Positions 12,886 through 25,440 of a DNA stretch of 64,000 nucleotides are shown here, piece after piece. The translations under genes were made by a program, and so were the position numbers. Source of the stretch: Sipunculus nudus. Lineage: Eukaryota > Annelida > Sipuncula > Golfingiida > Sipunculidae. Position 1 is the stretch's first letter; each line of letters starts with the position of its first letter. The DNA lies in contig CM049314.1 of assembly GCA_026874595.1 (NCBI GenBank), positions 4,053,318-4,117,317 of the forward strand. The letters are read 5' to 3'. Below the pieces are notes generated by a model that was not told the DNA's origin, searched no databases, and saw nothing but the letters and a program-made list of their open reading frames with translations.

Positions 12886-14515
12886 GCATAAAAAAGAGTT
12901 TGTACAACGGACACTACATCCAAGGTTTTATGCCATAGGGAATTAGTATGGACCTACTGGAACATAATCAGGTAAGTAGTACAGTTGAACTGTCGTATCA
13001 CTTTTTTGCTGCAGCATGTTGTATAGTGGGCAGTGCTGCGACCCATAAATTGGTCAAAATTAAGGGGTTGTGGAACCAAATAAAAAATTTGCTTATCCAT
13101 TTTTCACTCAAAAGTCATTAGTATGGTATCGATTTATAGCCAATTTATTTTTGTGATAAATTATGTATAATCAATTGTTTTCTACTAATGCCCTGATGTG
13201 ACTTTTGGGTCAGAGGTCACAAAATTACTAAATTTCGACATTTTATCATGTTTTATTACTGTTGGAGTAAATGCCATTTGTTTACTTACTTTTTTTTGTG
13301 AAACTGCAGGCTTTGAGTACAGCAACATTAAATACTATACTAAAGTGACAGTACCGGGCATAGCTTTTCCTTATATGGTTCTTGTGTAATTTATATATTC
13401 ACTAACATGTATCCATGTAACATATATCAGGCGGATACATGACTCTCCTAACTAATTTCATAGCATTTTCTATGATTGAGATTTTTATTTTAATAGGCCC
13501 TGCTTATATTCTATTTATTTATTTTAATTTGAGTACATGTATGACCCTGCCTGCTCACTGAATTGAATAAATTGTGCCAAAGGGGTCAGAAATCAGAAGT
13601 CAACTGAAATGTCAACTAAAAAGAGGAACTGGAAAATAACTAGGCGTTAGACCTATACATTAAAAAGATAAAATAAATATGTACATTGATTTTTTTTGTT
13701 TAGCAACTAAAATGCTAAATTGATATTAGTAGGTATAATGAAGTTGGAGTGTCCCATTTGGCTTTCCATAAAAACATTTAGCATTGATATGATGAGAGCT
13801 GTCAACTGAACTTGATTGGGTGAACGTTTGTGCAGTGAAGATTCACTTCTTCTAGTAATCTGGTAAGTTCTATTGAACCTGTTGGTGTATTTTGTTTTAA
13901 AAATAGAGGATAAATTGGAATAATGAAAATGCTATGAAAGTAGTCTGGGGAGTCATGTATCCGCCTGTTACATGGATACATGGATGTACATGATCTTGAA
14001 CATTACACAAGTATCATATTAGGAAATGCAATGCAAGGTACTGTCACTTTAGTATATTATTTAATGTTTGATGTACTCAAAGCCTGCAGGTTCACTAATA
14101 GGGAAGAACACAAATGGCATTTACTCAAACAAGAACAGGGACAAGAATAATTGTAAACCAGCAGTAATAACACATGATAAAAATGTCGAAATGTAGTTAG
14201 TGAGCTCTGACCCTAAGGTCACATCAGGGCTTTAGTAAAAAACAATAAATTACACATCATTTATCACAGAAATGTGTTGACTATAAATTGATACCATTCT
14301 AATGACTATTGACTGAACAATGGTTAAGAAAATCCCTGATTAGCTAACTCTTAATTTTGACCAATCTATGGGTCCCGGTACTGCCCATTATATAACATGC
14401 TGTAGCAAAAAGGTGATACCACAGTTCAACTCTACTATCTAACTGTCGATGTTCTAGGGGTCCATACATTTCCCTATGACATCAGACCTTGGATGGAGTG
14501 TGGGTTGTAAAACCA
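12886..14515. mobile_element. Large inverted repeat (two ~565-bp arms, ~500-bp spacer), foldback-like
   Basis: Left arm about 12886-13448 and right arm about 13949-14515 are reverse complements over their length, with a constant coordinate sum near 27400. Landmarks on the left are CATCCAAGG, GCAGCATGTT, TTGGTCAAAATTAAG, ATGCCATTTG, GGCGGATACATGACTC; each is found inverted on the right. The arms are diverged (my estimate is roughly 80% identity), so the structure is not recent. No long ORF is inside. It could be a foldback/MITE-type element or two head-to-head copies of one repeat. Confidence 0.8.
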
Positions 14516-15279
14516 CTTTTTTTACAGGTCCTTGCTCTTCGCCTGTGTTATATGTACTATCTACAACAATACTATCACAATAACGAGAAAACCAATTGAA
14601 ACTTGGATGAATAAAAAAATATATTTACAGGAACATAATATATCCAGTGCCGCCGCAGCCAAGTAAAGTGCATATGCGTCAGATTGTTACATACTTTGAC
14701 AGGTGTCAGATCAGCAGTGCAAGTTGTATCGATGACTACTGTGATTCTGTATCCATACCTGTCCTTTCACAATAATGATAATTTGATAATCGACAAGATA
14801 TTAATATAACACGGAATTTACCAACAAAATAAAAGCGACTCCACCCTCTCACCCACCCACACATAAATAAAAACACCCTGATACATTACAAAAAAAGTAA
14901 GGGACCACTCCACTAAATCGTTTTATATTCCGCGTAAATCAATAAATAAATTTGGTTCTTTGAATACTTGGCAATTATATAAACGAAACCTAAAAAAAGC
15001 AACCTACCTAAATTTTATACCTGATGTAGACTTAAAACCGGAGTAAAAGAGTAAAATGAAACCAAACGGCATATACCTCCAGAAGGAAAAATGTACGCTT
15101 TCCATAGCCCTCAGGACCATGTAAAATGAATGCAAATAAATATAAATTTTGGTTAATTTCTTCCATGTACGGATCTGTTGTATATTCTAAATATCATATT
15201 TGCCTTTCTATTATACCGTAACTATTGTGCCCAATTCTTAGTATATTTCTACATTTCCATGTATTCTACTGTAGGTACA

Positions 15280-16060
15280 TGCCCTAAAAACTCCTGACCA
15301 TTCAGACCCATTGAACCCGACGGGTTAAAACCTATGTAAACTAGCTAATATTATTAAGACAAATGAGATACTTAAGTTTGAGACTTCACCGTGAAGCCTG
15401 TTCTTGTGCCTCTGGGATTTCCTGGGTCAGACTCCCTTCCGATCACTTCCGATTAAAACTATGTATATAAGCTTATACCAAAGAGAGAGAGAGAAAAAAA
15501 AGTTCTGCATCAACAAGCATTTAACCGGGCTCCTTTGAGTCGTTCTGATGACAGCTACATAAATGTATAAATGCAAGTTAACAAGACAACCGATGAGATT
15601 TTCTAATGTTCATGTATTTTCTGGCTTTCTTCACATATGAAACTCCTGACTGGCCTGGGCCCCTTTAGTCACTAAATATTAGAACTCTATATTTACATTT
15701 CATGAAACACGTGACTTCATCATTTTTTAGCTTTTTCTTGTGCCTCATTGGAATTTCCTAGGCTAAAAAAATCATCTGAGACTTCCACATTTTCAAACAT
15801 TTAATTGGACCCTATACAAAATTCCTGGCCGGTACGGGTCCGTTAATGTAGACCCCTCAATATGGATTTAAAACTCCATATACATAATTTATATAAGCTA
15901 AAATAAAACCTAAATGAGACCCACATTTTTAAACATATTACTAGTACTCTACTCTATAGAAAATTCCTGGTCAATCCTTCACCCCTCGGGCCCGTCGTGC
16001 GCACGTTACGATGTACTTGCTGAATTCACCGCTCATAGGGCCTACCTTAAATTTGAGAAA
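15280..16060 (+). repeat. Degenerate dispersed/tandem repeat units
   Basis: The phrase A-A-(A/C)TCCTG(A/G)C or AAATTCCTGG followed by a GGGCCC/GGGTCCG-like block and AAACTCCATATA-like text recurs near 15289, 15645, 15823 and 15960. The units are irregular and highly diverged. No coding content was seen. Confidence 0.4.
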
Positions 16061-16612
16061 ACCCGGCAGGGATTGATCACCAGACACTGACGTTACCTGA
16101 AACAATCACAGAACCGGTATTTAATGGCTTACCGCCAGGACTGTCGTGCTCCATGACCTATGCATGAGCAGCAGCTTCCAATGAGGATTTTGTTTGGTCC
16201 ATCACAGCTCCTTGAGGGTGTCATCCATTACTACTAAATCGTAACAGGTTAAACTATGCCCTAGGTTTTACGAATACATCTTGGTGAGCTTAATTTGCTA
16301 AAGGTTTAGGCACGCCCTGACAATTTTCGAAATTTGGTGCCCCTATACATTGTTGCGCTCCCCCCCCCCCCCTCTAAACACGTCCCTGATGAGTCTTAAG
16401 ACAATTTCAAAGTTCTTAACAACTGCTGCAGACATTTGCAAAATAGAGCTGTGGCATCTTGTTTTATACCTAATATTCATACTTTACATAAAATATCTCA
16501 GTTAATTATAACCTGATTTTTTTATATGGTAAGCATGATAATCATGGATAACATTTGCGTTTCAGCTGTGAGTAAATAGTGGCGCCATCTACACTTTCTT
16601 AATGGTTATACC

Positions 16613-16616
<4 letters not shown>
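16061..16616. other. No gene recognised
   Basis: Contains a C12 homopolymer near 16360 and nothing else that I can support. Confidence 0.4.

Positions 16617-16661
<45 letters not shown>
16617..16661. repeat. (TA)n microsatellite
   Basis: About 45 bp of uninterrupted AT dinucleotide. Confidence 0.97.
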
Positions 16662-16667
<6 letters not shown>

Positions 16668-17548
16668 GAAGTTCTAGCCATCCGTTAACTAAGATCAAAT
16701 CTTATCCGCTCGAACAAGAAATTTCTCACTTAATAATAAGTTAAGTCTTTTGAAAACTCCTTGCATATAAATCCTATAATTCACGGGCATGACAGGATCA
16801 CCGAGTATCTTAATAAGTTTAGATTTGCATTTCTAATAATAGATGACTGAAACGCATTTCCGTAAAATGCTCGAAATAGTTTGGATTATTTTCATATGAG
16901 GAAAGGAATATTAGTTTTAATTTTGTGTCATTTACGTAACCTTTTTATTTGGTTATAAGTTTTGATATTGTATTAAATGTGATTTATTTTAATAATTTAT
17001 TTTAGTAAATGTCAGATATATTTTTAGATATAGCCACAAGACGGCAGAAATTTTCCCAAGAATGGATTTATATTGCTCAAGGTATATCCCAGAGATATCT
17101 GTAAATGTATTACGTAAGTAAAACACATCAACAATAAGTATTAAAATAAGTTATTATATTGCCATGCAAGTGTTTTTTTTTTACATGAGCGTTGTTGTAG
17201 TGTGTCATCTTAAACCTTTTGACGGTCGAACAGATTCTTTGTGTAAGGGAGTGGAGGCGGATATTTATTTATTTTTTTATATTTTTAGAGAGCTGAAAAC
17301 TCGTTTACTTAGTCTCGTCGACACTAGGGCTGCAATATATTTTCGACAATGATCGGCCTTAGACTGGGGCTCCGTGGGAGAGGCCTGCTTTTATGTACTC
17401 TGGGTAGATGGTCAGTTACAAAAACTTCACAATTTAGATCACACTTTTTAAACGCTCAGTGAACACTGAAATCTTGCAGCTGACGTTTAAACTATCAAAT
17501 TACCGGTGTGCACATGCTGGGCAAGTTTCCAGGAATAGTTAATCAGCT

Positions 17549-17567
17549 ACCCCCCCCCCCCCCCCCC
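17549..17567. repeat. Poly(C) tract
   Basis: About 19 consecutive C residues. A matching poly(G) run lies about 1 kb downstream at 18571-18592. Confidence 0.9.
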
Positions 17568-17689
17568 TCGCCCCAATGTATGAGAAACGGCCTCCCATTA
17601 GCCTGAAGAACGCTCAGCCTGGGTTTTGGTAGCGGCAGCCTGCGACCCGAACGTCCATATTTAATTCTAAGCCCATTAAAAAAATTAAA

Positions 17690-17800
17690 GCCTGTGAGCC
17701 ATGTTTTCATGGTTTGGGTTGGGGTTAACCATGAACTTCTTATGGCTCTTCGGCTGATATTCAAACTCACGAACTGTGCTCTGTTTTGTCCTGTGCGTGG
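17690..17800 (-). repeat. Possible degraded tRNA-derived SINE fragment
   Basis: On the minus strand GTTCGTGAGTTTGAATATCA resembles the B-box/T-arm of the clearer SINE at 36.5-36.8 kb (GTTCGTGAGTTCAAATCTCA). The rest is too diverged to align by eye, so this is tentative. Confidence 0.3.
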
Positions 17801-17879
17801 CCCACACAGCGAGGCAAGTAAAACGCAAAGTTTAACACAGGAGGTAGAAATACCAATCATTTTACATCACTGTAAAAAG

Positions 17880-18891
17880 TGACGTTTCCCTGACGTTTAA
17901 AAAACACGTTTCATGGATTATTTATAATCATGTATTGAGATGAGTCATGTTTGATACATGTCACAAGCTATTCCTGCAGGATGACCTAAACGAAACATCA
18001 CCTTCTTCATTTGCATGTTTCAAACATGTTTGAGGCATGTCGGGTATACTTGGCATGGACTTTCCCCCAAAAACAAGGTGAGTGATGGTAGTGATAATGC
18101 ATTACCGCCGGGATGTTACACCGTTTTTTGTAATAGATGCGCGGAACTCGTTACAGGTTGATGTTGAATTTTGTCTTAAAAAAGTGTACTGTGTTCCTAA
18201 GGTTTTGATGATCATCCATGTTCAGATTATGGAAAAAGAGTCCGAAAAGCCGTCGATTTCTTAAACATCTGCCATACAAGATGTATCGAGCTAGGTATCC
18301 CAACGATGCAAGGGGATAGTCATACAAAGGGTTGTGATAGATGATAGGTGTTTTCTTACATATCACTTTATCTTAGTTATCTTATACTTGCACATACAGG
18401 ATGAGAATAGGTGTTTAATCATTATTTACGGGATTGATATGCGCTTGTACCTCCCCTCCCCCACCTCCAGACCTCCTGCCTGACACTTCACGGAGGGCCA
18501 GCATACACTCGCCCGTGGCAGTTTAATCTTATGACAACCATAGCCTTTTCACCTTGGGACTCCCGTTGCAAAGGGGGGGGGGGGGGGGGGGAGGGGGGTT
18601 TATTGGGAGATTCGAGAACCCATGTCTTCAGTGTCGACGGGCTATTCAAACCCACTCGGACAATTCTTTAAAATTAACAAATTAATTAAATTTCGATATT
18701 ATCAAAATGGCATCTGCTGGCTTGCGCGTTTAGGTTACATGACTATATTTAAAACCTCCTTCGTCGCGTTATTAGTATTTATGGTAGCTCAAAACTCTTG
18801 GCGATGACTTCTGCTTTAGGTTATGGTTTATGTGTTTGTGGTAGGCTTACATTTTTGGCATGTTTGATATCTTGACTTTTTTCTATCCCTG

Positions 18892-18937
<46 letters not shown>

Positions 18938-19740
18938 GTATTAAGTCACCTCTTTAGTAGGTAATTTGAATTGGAATTTTCCCTCACAAAGGATAGCTTA
19001 TGTGCTCTCTCTCTCACTTATCCCCTCTTTCTCTCATCCACCCACACATTGCAAGTCCCCCCCCCCCCTTCCTCTCTCTCTGTCTCGCTCATATTTATTA
19101 AATAAGAATAAATAAAATTCAGACGTTTCCCGTAAACCATTGTATATTTCAAAATGCACACTTGATAGACACACACACACACACACATATATATATAAGA
19201 CTAGTTTTAAAATCCATGTAAAATAAAGTTTATATTTATGTATCACAAATGCTTTATCTTTAATAATATATTAATTTTATAATATATATCATTGCTTTAT
19301 CAACTAATTTCTCTTTGGTTATATAATACACAGACACAGGTGTAAGCATATCATTGACAAAAACCCATATTTTAGGACTAAGTGACATTTAATTAAGGTA
19401 AATATTACCAATGGCAGTTACAACAACAACCCGTTCAACATAAAAGGAATTTCCCGCCCACGCCCGGTCCATGCACAACCAATCAGGATGAGTATGTGAC
19501 GTGAACACAGGGACTACAAAACAGATAAAACCGTAGTGGGGTGCGCGTTTATCATTTGCTCGGATAAAACCTGGTCATGAAACCAACTGGGGCCAACTGA
19601 GGCTGAACAGGTGAAGACATTGTGCAAGTCAAAAAATGCTTTTATATTTTCTACTGAATGTTTACCATTAGTTGCATTGTAAGCATCCTCTGAAATGTAG
19701 AAAACATATATATCGTGAGCCTGGATGATGTGTCAACAAA
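17880..19740. other. Simple-sequence-rich region, no gene recognised
   Basis: Holds poly(G) at 18571-18592, a (CT)n run at 18895-18934, a C10 run near 19059, and a short (AC)n(AT)n at 19169-19198. Open frames here are unsupported. Confidence 0.5.
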
Positions 19741-19746
19741 TACTGT

Positions 19747-19751
<5 letters not shown>

Positions 19752-19801
<50 letters not shown>
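19752..19801. repeat. (TA)n microsatellite
   Basis: About 50 bp of TA dinucleotide, immediately left of the TIR element that begins at 19823. Confidence 0.96.
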
Positions 19802-19802
<1 letters not shown>

Positions 19803-19822
19803 CAGATGCTCTTTTTATTGTG

Positions 19823-21098
19823 TAGCCCGATTAATCAGACTTAATATTTTTAGGCCCTGCCATATATTGAGTCCGATGGCTATACAGTGAGAGTTTCTCC
19901 AATATTTGCTGCAGTCTTGCAGCGCTGACATGTATAGTAAACAATACAAGCGCTGCAGCCTCTGGCGGGGAGAGTCTATACTACTAAGTTTGTACGGATC
20001 CGTACAGACCCTCAGACACGTATATGCCTTGTGAAGCGTGAGGACACCAAACAAACCCCACATATTATAATTGTTACAGATGCTTAGACTCCGTTGAGAC
20101 CAAAACTTTTGCTGGATGATCAGCATTAATAAAGTATGGGCACTTACTCTGGATGAAGTCAGATATTGCTTCGTCTCCGTCTGGATGATGGCGCTTTCCG
20201 GTTGGAACAACCAATAGGAAATTAGCATCATTGACAACACGCGATGTATGATGGGAAGGATGCTTATGAAAATATGGTCTATCCTAGTGCACGGCACTGG
20301 CATTCCTGGGAAAAGCCCCCCTGAATTCATCTTTTGCATAGATTGCCCACCTAATTTGCATGGGATTCCTTTTCCGGCGGTGTCCAGTTGGCATGCAACA
20401 ACTGAACCCCGGCATAGGATAAAAAAAAACATTTACAGGCGCACATAAAGGTGATATATCGATTTAATTTGATACATAAAAAGTTTATTTCTATATATAA
20501 ACTCAATCGCACAACAAGCAGTGATAATTCATGTTACAGGTCCCTCCATGTACGGCAGGGTGAACTCTCACCGCTAGACGGTCGGACTCCATATCACAGA
20601 TAAATGGAGTCCGTACGTGGCGGACTACTCCAATATAAGCCTCAGACTACACACCATCGAAGCCAGGTGTTTATTACCCCGTGCTAGCGGTCACTCTTCA
20701 GAGCCGGGCCCGTTGAAACAAAATGTAACAATATTTTAGCTGTCAATCACTCGAGTCAGCAAGCCTATCAGTAAGGTCATCAAGTGCGCCTGTTCCACTG
20801 TTCTTCTCTGTCCCTATTAAACACGCTGACATGCCTCTGGTAAAAAGGTCAGTACATGTTTAAAAATGATGATCCAAGTTTAATTTTAGAAGCTATCGAT
20901 ACCATGACACACATACTTATTGGCGTTAAAATGGTATAATCCTGTGTCTTGTTGTTTGGCAGTAAACAAGCAGTCAAAGAAGATGCAACGGATCCGTTGC
21001 ATCTTCCGTGGTTTATATTGTAGAAACTCTCACTGTATGGCTATCGGACTCAATATATGGCAGGGCCTAAAAATTTTGAGTCCGATTTAATCGGGCTA
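19823..21098. mobile_element. Non-autonomous DNA transposon with ~78-bp terminal inverted repeats
   Basis: 19823-19900 and 21020-21098 are inverted copies. Both outer ends read TAGCCCGATTAA and continue through TTTTTAGGCCCTGCCATATA, TTGAGTCCGAT, GCTATACAGTGAGAGTTTCT with few mismatches. A terminal TA on each side could be the target-site duplication. Near each end sits a palindrome centred on GGATCC (16 bp at 19991-20006; 28 bp at 20979-21006). A further hairpin, GGACTCCAT/ATGGAGTCC, lies near 20565-20595. A 205-codon open frame inside (20432-19815, minus) overlaps the TIR and has no recognised domain, so I do not call it a transposase. Best fit is a MITE-like derivative about 1.28 kb long. 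Confidence 0.8.
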
Positions 21099-21289
21099 TT
21101 TAATGTGTGACACGGGCGTAACTCATGTTGTTAGTCCAGTCAATGAACGATTTTTATCAACTGAGGTTGGACAAAAATGTTATCATAGGTTTCTCACCTG
21201 AAATGGATTCACTGATGCTGTCTTAGTGCACAAATAAAACCCCACCCGATTCCACCCATGGCAAAGTGTTATTTTCACCCCAAATCCAA

Positions 21290-21900
21290 GATGGCCGCCA
21301 GTATAAGGGTTGAAATATTTAAATAGCCATAATTCCACAACTAAATGACATAGAAACACATTTAAGGTGTCATTTCCATCTAACCTTAGGTTGCCCGTTC
21401 ATTTGGTGACACTTCTGAGGTCATAAATGGTACACTTCCGGTATAAGGTCAAGGTCAATGTCAAATTTTGCAGATATGAAATGGCATTTGTTTCAACCAA
21501 ATGTTATAAAAACATATCTCAAGTATTATTTCCATTCGACATTAGGCTGCCCATTCTTTTGGTGATTCGTCCGAGGTCAAAATGATATATATCATGCTGT
21601 AAGGTCAAGGTAAAACTTGGAATAAAAAAAGCAACAATCGCCATGAGATGGCATGGATTTTGCATGAAAATGACATATAGAAATGCTTTTTAAGTTGTCA
21701 ATTCTAACTAACTGTGGATTGTCCATGCATTTGGTGGTACGGTACTTCTAAGGTCATAAAAGGTACATACCATGCATAAAGGTGAAAGTCAAAGAAAAAA
21801 GTAATAATCGTCATGATATAGCATGTGTTTTGCAGAAACGTAAAATAGAAACTCGTTCAAAGGGTCATTTCCATCTAAATTTAGTTTGCTAAATCTTTTT
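21290..21900 (+). repeat. About four diverged tandem units (~155-170 bp) with AAGGTCAAGGTCA
   Basis: The block GCCCGTTCATTTGGTGA recurs in variants near 21392, 21549 and 21720, each preceded by TTCCATCTAA-like and followed by GAGGTCA(T/A)AA and AAGGT(C/G)AA(G/A)GT text. The last unit is truncated near 21900. Confidence 0.7.
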
Positions 21901-21918
21901 AGCATACTCTTTTTTAAA

Positions 21919-22024
21919 GAGTCTCAACGTCTACAGGGTATGTTCTTCCACTACCACCAACACAAAACCCAGAGTGTCAACTTCTACAGGTAAAGTTCTT
22001 CGACTTCCACCAACACAAAATGTG
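21919..22024 (+). repeat. 53-bp tandem duplication
   Basis: Two copies start at 21919 and 21972, each beginning GAGTCTCAACG/GAGTGTCAACT and ending with CCACCAACACAAAA. Confidence 0.8.
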
Positions 22025-23338
22025 CATCACGATGCTTAGGCCTAATGATATATGTGATGATTATAGAAGACTGAACTTTGTCAATGCCACATGGGCTACA
22101 GATGGTGAAGCGTCTACCTAAAGAATGTAGACGGAGAGGTCATTTCATGTTGTCAAAATCTGACTACTCTTCCATGGTGTCACACAAATTGTCCGTTTTG
22201 ATGTTATCATAAACAGGTTTAAACATCATCGTCTTGCCAGTGGTATCACCATAAATATATCACAAACCTCTGCAACAACAGATTGGCTGTTAAGTAGCAG
22301 AAATAGAGGTTGTATACGCTGTTGTGCAGATTTGGCATTCTGCATTTCCTTCTGCATGCTCATCAGAAATGTTTACTCAGATCTTCTCTTCTGCATATCA
22401 CTGCTACCTATCAGAATCTGCCATTGACAATGATTTTTTAACCGTGTAAAGAATGCATCCGGGGTAAGAATTCAGATGGATTTCCAATGTCCTTATCTGC
22501 GGCTTATCCTGATAGATGTCAAATAGATCCTTCTCCTAAATCTCCTGACAATATCATCAGGTCCAAGCATTGTGTGAAAATAACATCCCCCGGAGTTGTT
22601 GGGTTTGAAAAATATCTCCCATTGCCCGTTTGCCTCTCAGGGTTAAACAAATAGCTGCACCTGAACATATCAAAATAGGAACGTGTAACTGTAGGGGGAA
22701 CCTGATCTCATAAGCGTTTACCTGATGAACTGCTTTTTGAAAACAGTATGTGGCTAATGCCAAAAAATTGCTTGCAGGAATGTTACACAAAATAAGATTA
22801 GGGATACGCTTGAAGGAGATAATGCTGAAGGTTCCCAACTTCATGGAATGTACATGAATTATGCATATATATGGTAAGATACATTCATATTAATCTTGTT
22901 ATATGTGAAATTTGTTTCCGTTTTCGATGATTGGCCAAAATCAAATAGTCACAGTGACAAGTTAATAGATCTACCTACATCTCATTACTGTCATATTTTC
23001 CAAAATGTATCATATCATAGCAAGTTTGGCTTATTTCCCCTACCTAATTTGATATTAACCTGGAACATAATGCATGATATATTCGAATTATGACCTAAGC
23101 AATATCAGCAAATGAGTGGGAATACTATTGTTAGCTGGAAGTGATGCCCTTGATGTTTTTCTGTGTTATTTTCTTGCAAAAACATGCCACATCATCGAGA
23201 GTTAGCAGTTCTTAACTTAACTTAACCTAACCCTTAATGCTTGATAAACCTTTCCTGGACTCAGAACTATCACCACATTAAAGTCTATTCTAGATTTAGT
23301 TGGAAAATTCTCGGCTTGGGGCGAGAAGTTATAAATAG
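22025..23338. other. No gene recognised
   Basis: A 95-codon open frame on the minus strand (22844-22557) has no recognised domain. The sequence is possibly repeat-derived but not classifiable by eye. Confidence 0.35.
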
Positions 23339-24270
23339 GGGGCTGTGTCAGATTTGATTTTTGGGAATATTACTGTGGGCATGAGAACGACTTTACCCTT
23401 TAAGGGAATTCAGTTGCTACTAGGCAATGATGTTGCAGGTGACAAAGTACAGCCTGTACCAATAGTGATAGAAAAGCCGTCACTTGATAAGGAAACTGAT
23501 CCGGAAAGTCAGGAAATTCCTGCTTTGTATCCTTCATGTGCTGTAACTAAATCTATGGCCAAGAAAAACACACATGAGGTTAATGGTCCAGATAATAACA
23601 CTCTGGGAGTCACTAGTGACACAACTATCAACTCGCCCGTACAGGATACAGCATTTTCAAGGTCAGAACTTATCGCGGAACAGCATAAGGACCATGAAAT
23701 TTCATGTTTGTTTCCCAGGACAGTTTCTAAAGAAGAACTATCACAGAACCCAGTTTGTTTCTATGTAAAAAATGGAGTGCTTATACGTAAATGGCGACCA
23801 CCTGATGTTTGTGCTGATCATGAGTGGGCCATCAAACATCAAATAGTAATGCCCAAAAGCTTTTGCAATGAAATTCTAAGCATGGCACATGAGGCTCCTT
23901 TGTCTTGCCATTTGGGTATAAATAAAACTTATCAGAAAGTTAGTCCACACTTTTATTTGCCTAACCTCAGGAAAGATGTTGTACAATATTGTTAGTCATG
24001 CCATACGTGCCAGATGATAGGCAAGCCCAATCAGAATCCTCCTAAGGCTCCACTTAGGCCTATTCCTGCTTTCGAGGAACCATTCAGTAGGATTATTGTT
24101 GATTGTGTTGGACCACTGCCCAAAACAAAATCTGGACATGAATATTTGCTGACAATTATGTGCTCATCTACCAGGTTCCCTGAGGCAATAATATGCGCAA
24201 AATTAATGCCAAAAGAGTTGTCAAAGCTCTGACCAAGTTTTTTTATAACCTTTGGATTACCTAAATCCGT
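23339..24270 (+). pseudogene. Ty3/Gypsy retrotransposon pol relic: protease C-terminus joined to integrase (Gmr1-like order)
   Basis: The frame opens with the tail of a retropepsin-type domain (LPFKGIQLLLGNDVAG), a linker with SCAVTKSMAKK, then the lead-in to integrase (RKWRPPDV, HQIVMPK). A zinc-binding HHCC domain follows (AHEAPLSCHLGINKTY ... YC-stop-SCHTCQ), then the start of the integrase core with the first catalytic Asp in IIVDCVGPLPK. It is broken: an in-frame TAG at 23994-23996 sits within the zinc finger, two frameshifts lie near 24205-24250, and the sequence ends at FGLPKSV before the second catalytic Asp. No reverse transcriptase lies between protease and integrase. That order matches Gmr1-like Gypsy elements (protease-integrase-RT-RNase H). 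Non-functional. Confidence 0.88.
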
Positions 24271-24620
24271 ATAAAAATAGTATATAAATATTTTTTTAAA
24301 TTAATAAATTTTGTTCATTTCATTTAAAAAAATGTTTTTTTTTAATTTTGGAATATTTCTAAACCATATATACACCCGTGTATATTTCTATATAATTATA
24401 TGTTAAAGTTTAATAAATTCTGCACTCTTCTTTTTTAAACAAATATATATTAGAAGATTCTAAGACCATATATACACCCGAGCAAATTTATGTATAATTA
24501 TTTTTCAAGAATAATAAAATATACACATTTAAGTTTGTATAAAGTTCATTAAGACTTGGCAATATCGGGCATTCTTTTTAAAAAAAAAAGAAATACTGAG
24601 ACCATATAAAATGACAAATA
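24271..24620 (+). repeat. AT-rich region with degenerate ~105-130-bp repeats
   Basis: The phrase GACCATATATACACCCG (or ACCATATA) recurs near 24363, 24467 and 24600. It begins directly after the Gypsy relic breaks off. Confidence 0.5.
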
Positions 24621-25256
24621 TACAGAGGAATTGGATAAATGACGTAAACATTATCTTAAAGCCTCTAGGTGGCAGGAAGATGATTTAAATCTTGATGCCA
24701 GTGGGCATATAATTTTAATATTGACAGCTTTCACTCAGATTCCTACGGCTTGTTTCCTATCTCAGTTACCAGTAAACAACAAACTGACAACAAATCTAAA
24801 AATAAAAGCTGCTTCCCATCCAAGCGCTGATTGTTCTGAATATTTTTATAATGAAAACATTACGGACATATAAAAAGATTTTTTTTTCTTGGCGGCAAGA
24901 AACTTGTCTCTCATAATTTTTTTTTTGGCTAAGCACAACTGGTGATAAACCCTCGGTCACAACCCACTGTGGTCACTGCACACCGTAGAGTACCGTACGG
25001 TTTTTTGGACTGCAGGATTATAAGCGCATACTCCTAAGGTGATCCTAAGGAAGACTATGATAGCTAGTCAATAAGATCCAATGTCCATTTTTATTCCCGG
25101 AAAAAAAAACAGCCTATATCCTGGACCTGAATCTTACAAATATTACAATATTATATGACATTCCTGTACCCGAATTCAAGATATTTTAGCACAGATTGTT
25201 TGAACTAAAATGCTGAGAAGTTTATAGGAGTTGTGTAGGAATAGTGACAACTTATA
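24621..25256. other. No gene recognised
   Basis: Non-coding sequence with several short poly(T) and poly(A) runs. Confidence 0.4.
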
Positions 25257-25440
25257 ACAGGGGAAATTATGGACGGGGAATGATGGGGGTTACAGGGGAA
25301 ATTATGGACGGAGAATGATGGGAGGTTACAGGGGAAATTATGGACGGGGAATGACGGGAGGTTACAGGGGAATTATGGACGGGGAATGATGGGGGGTTAC
25401 AGGGGAAATTATGGACGGGGAATAATGAGAGGTAACAGGG
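25257..25440 (+). repeat. 35/36-bp minisatellite, five copies
   Basis: Units begin ACAGGGG at 25257, 25292, 25328, 25364 and 25399, with a partial sixth at 25435. Each contains AAATTATGGACGGGGAATGA or a close variant. The purine-rich strand is the plus strand. Confidence 0.95.

Noticed and set aside
19815-20432. 205-codon minus-strand open frame as a possible transposase
   Set aside because: It runs into the terminal inverted repeat, has no DDE/D or DNA-binding motif that I recognise, and most of its length coincides with palindromic repeat sequence.
22720-22750. Second hammerhead-like CTGATGA ... GAAA
   Set aside because: The sequence between the two boxes cannot form a stem II and no flanking stem I is found.
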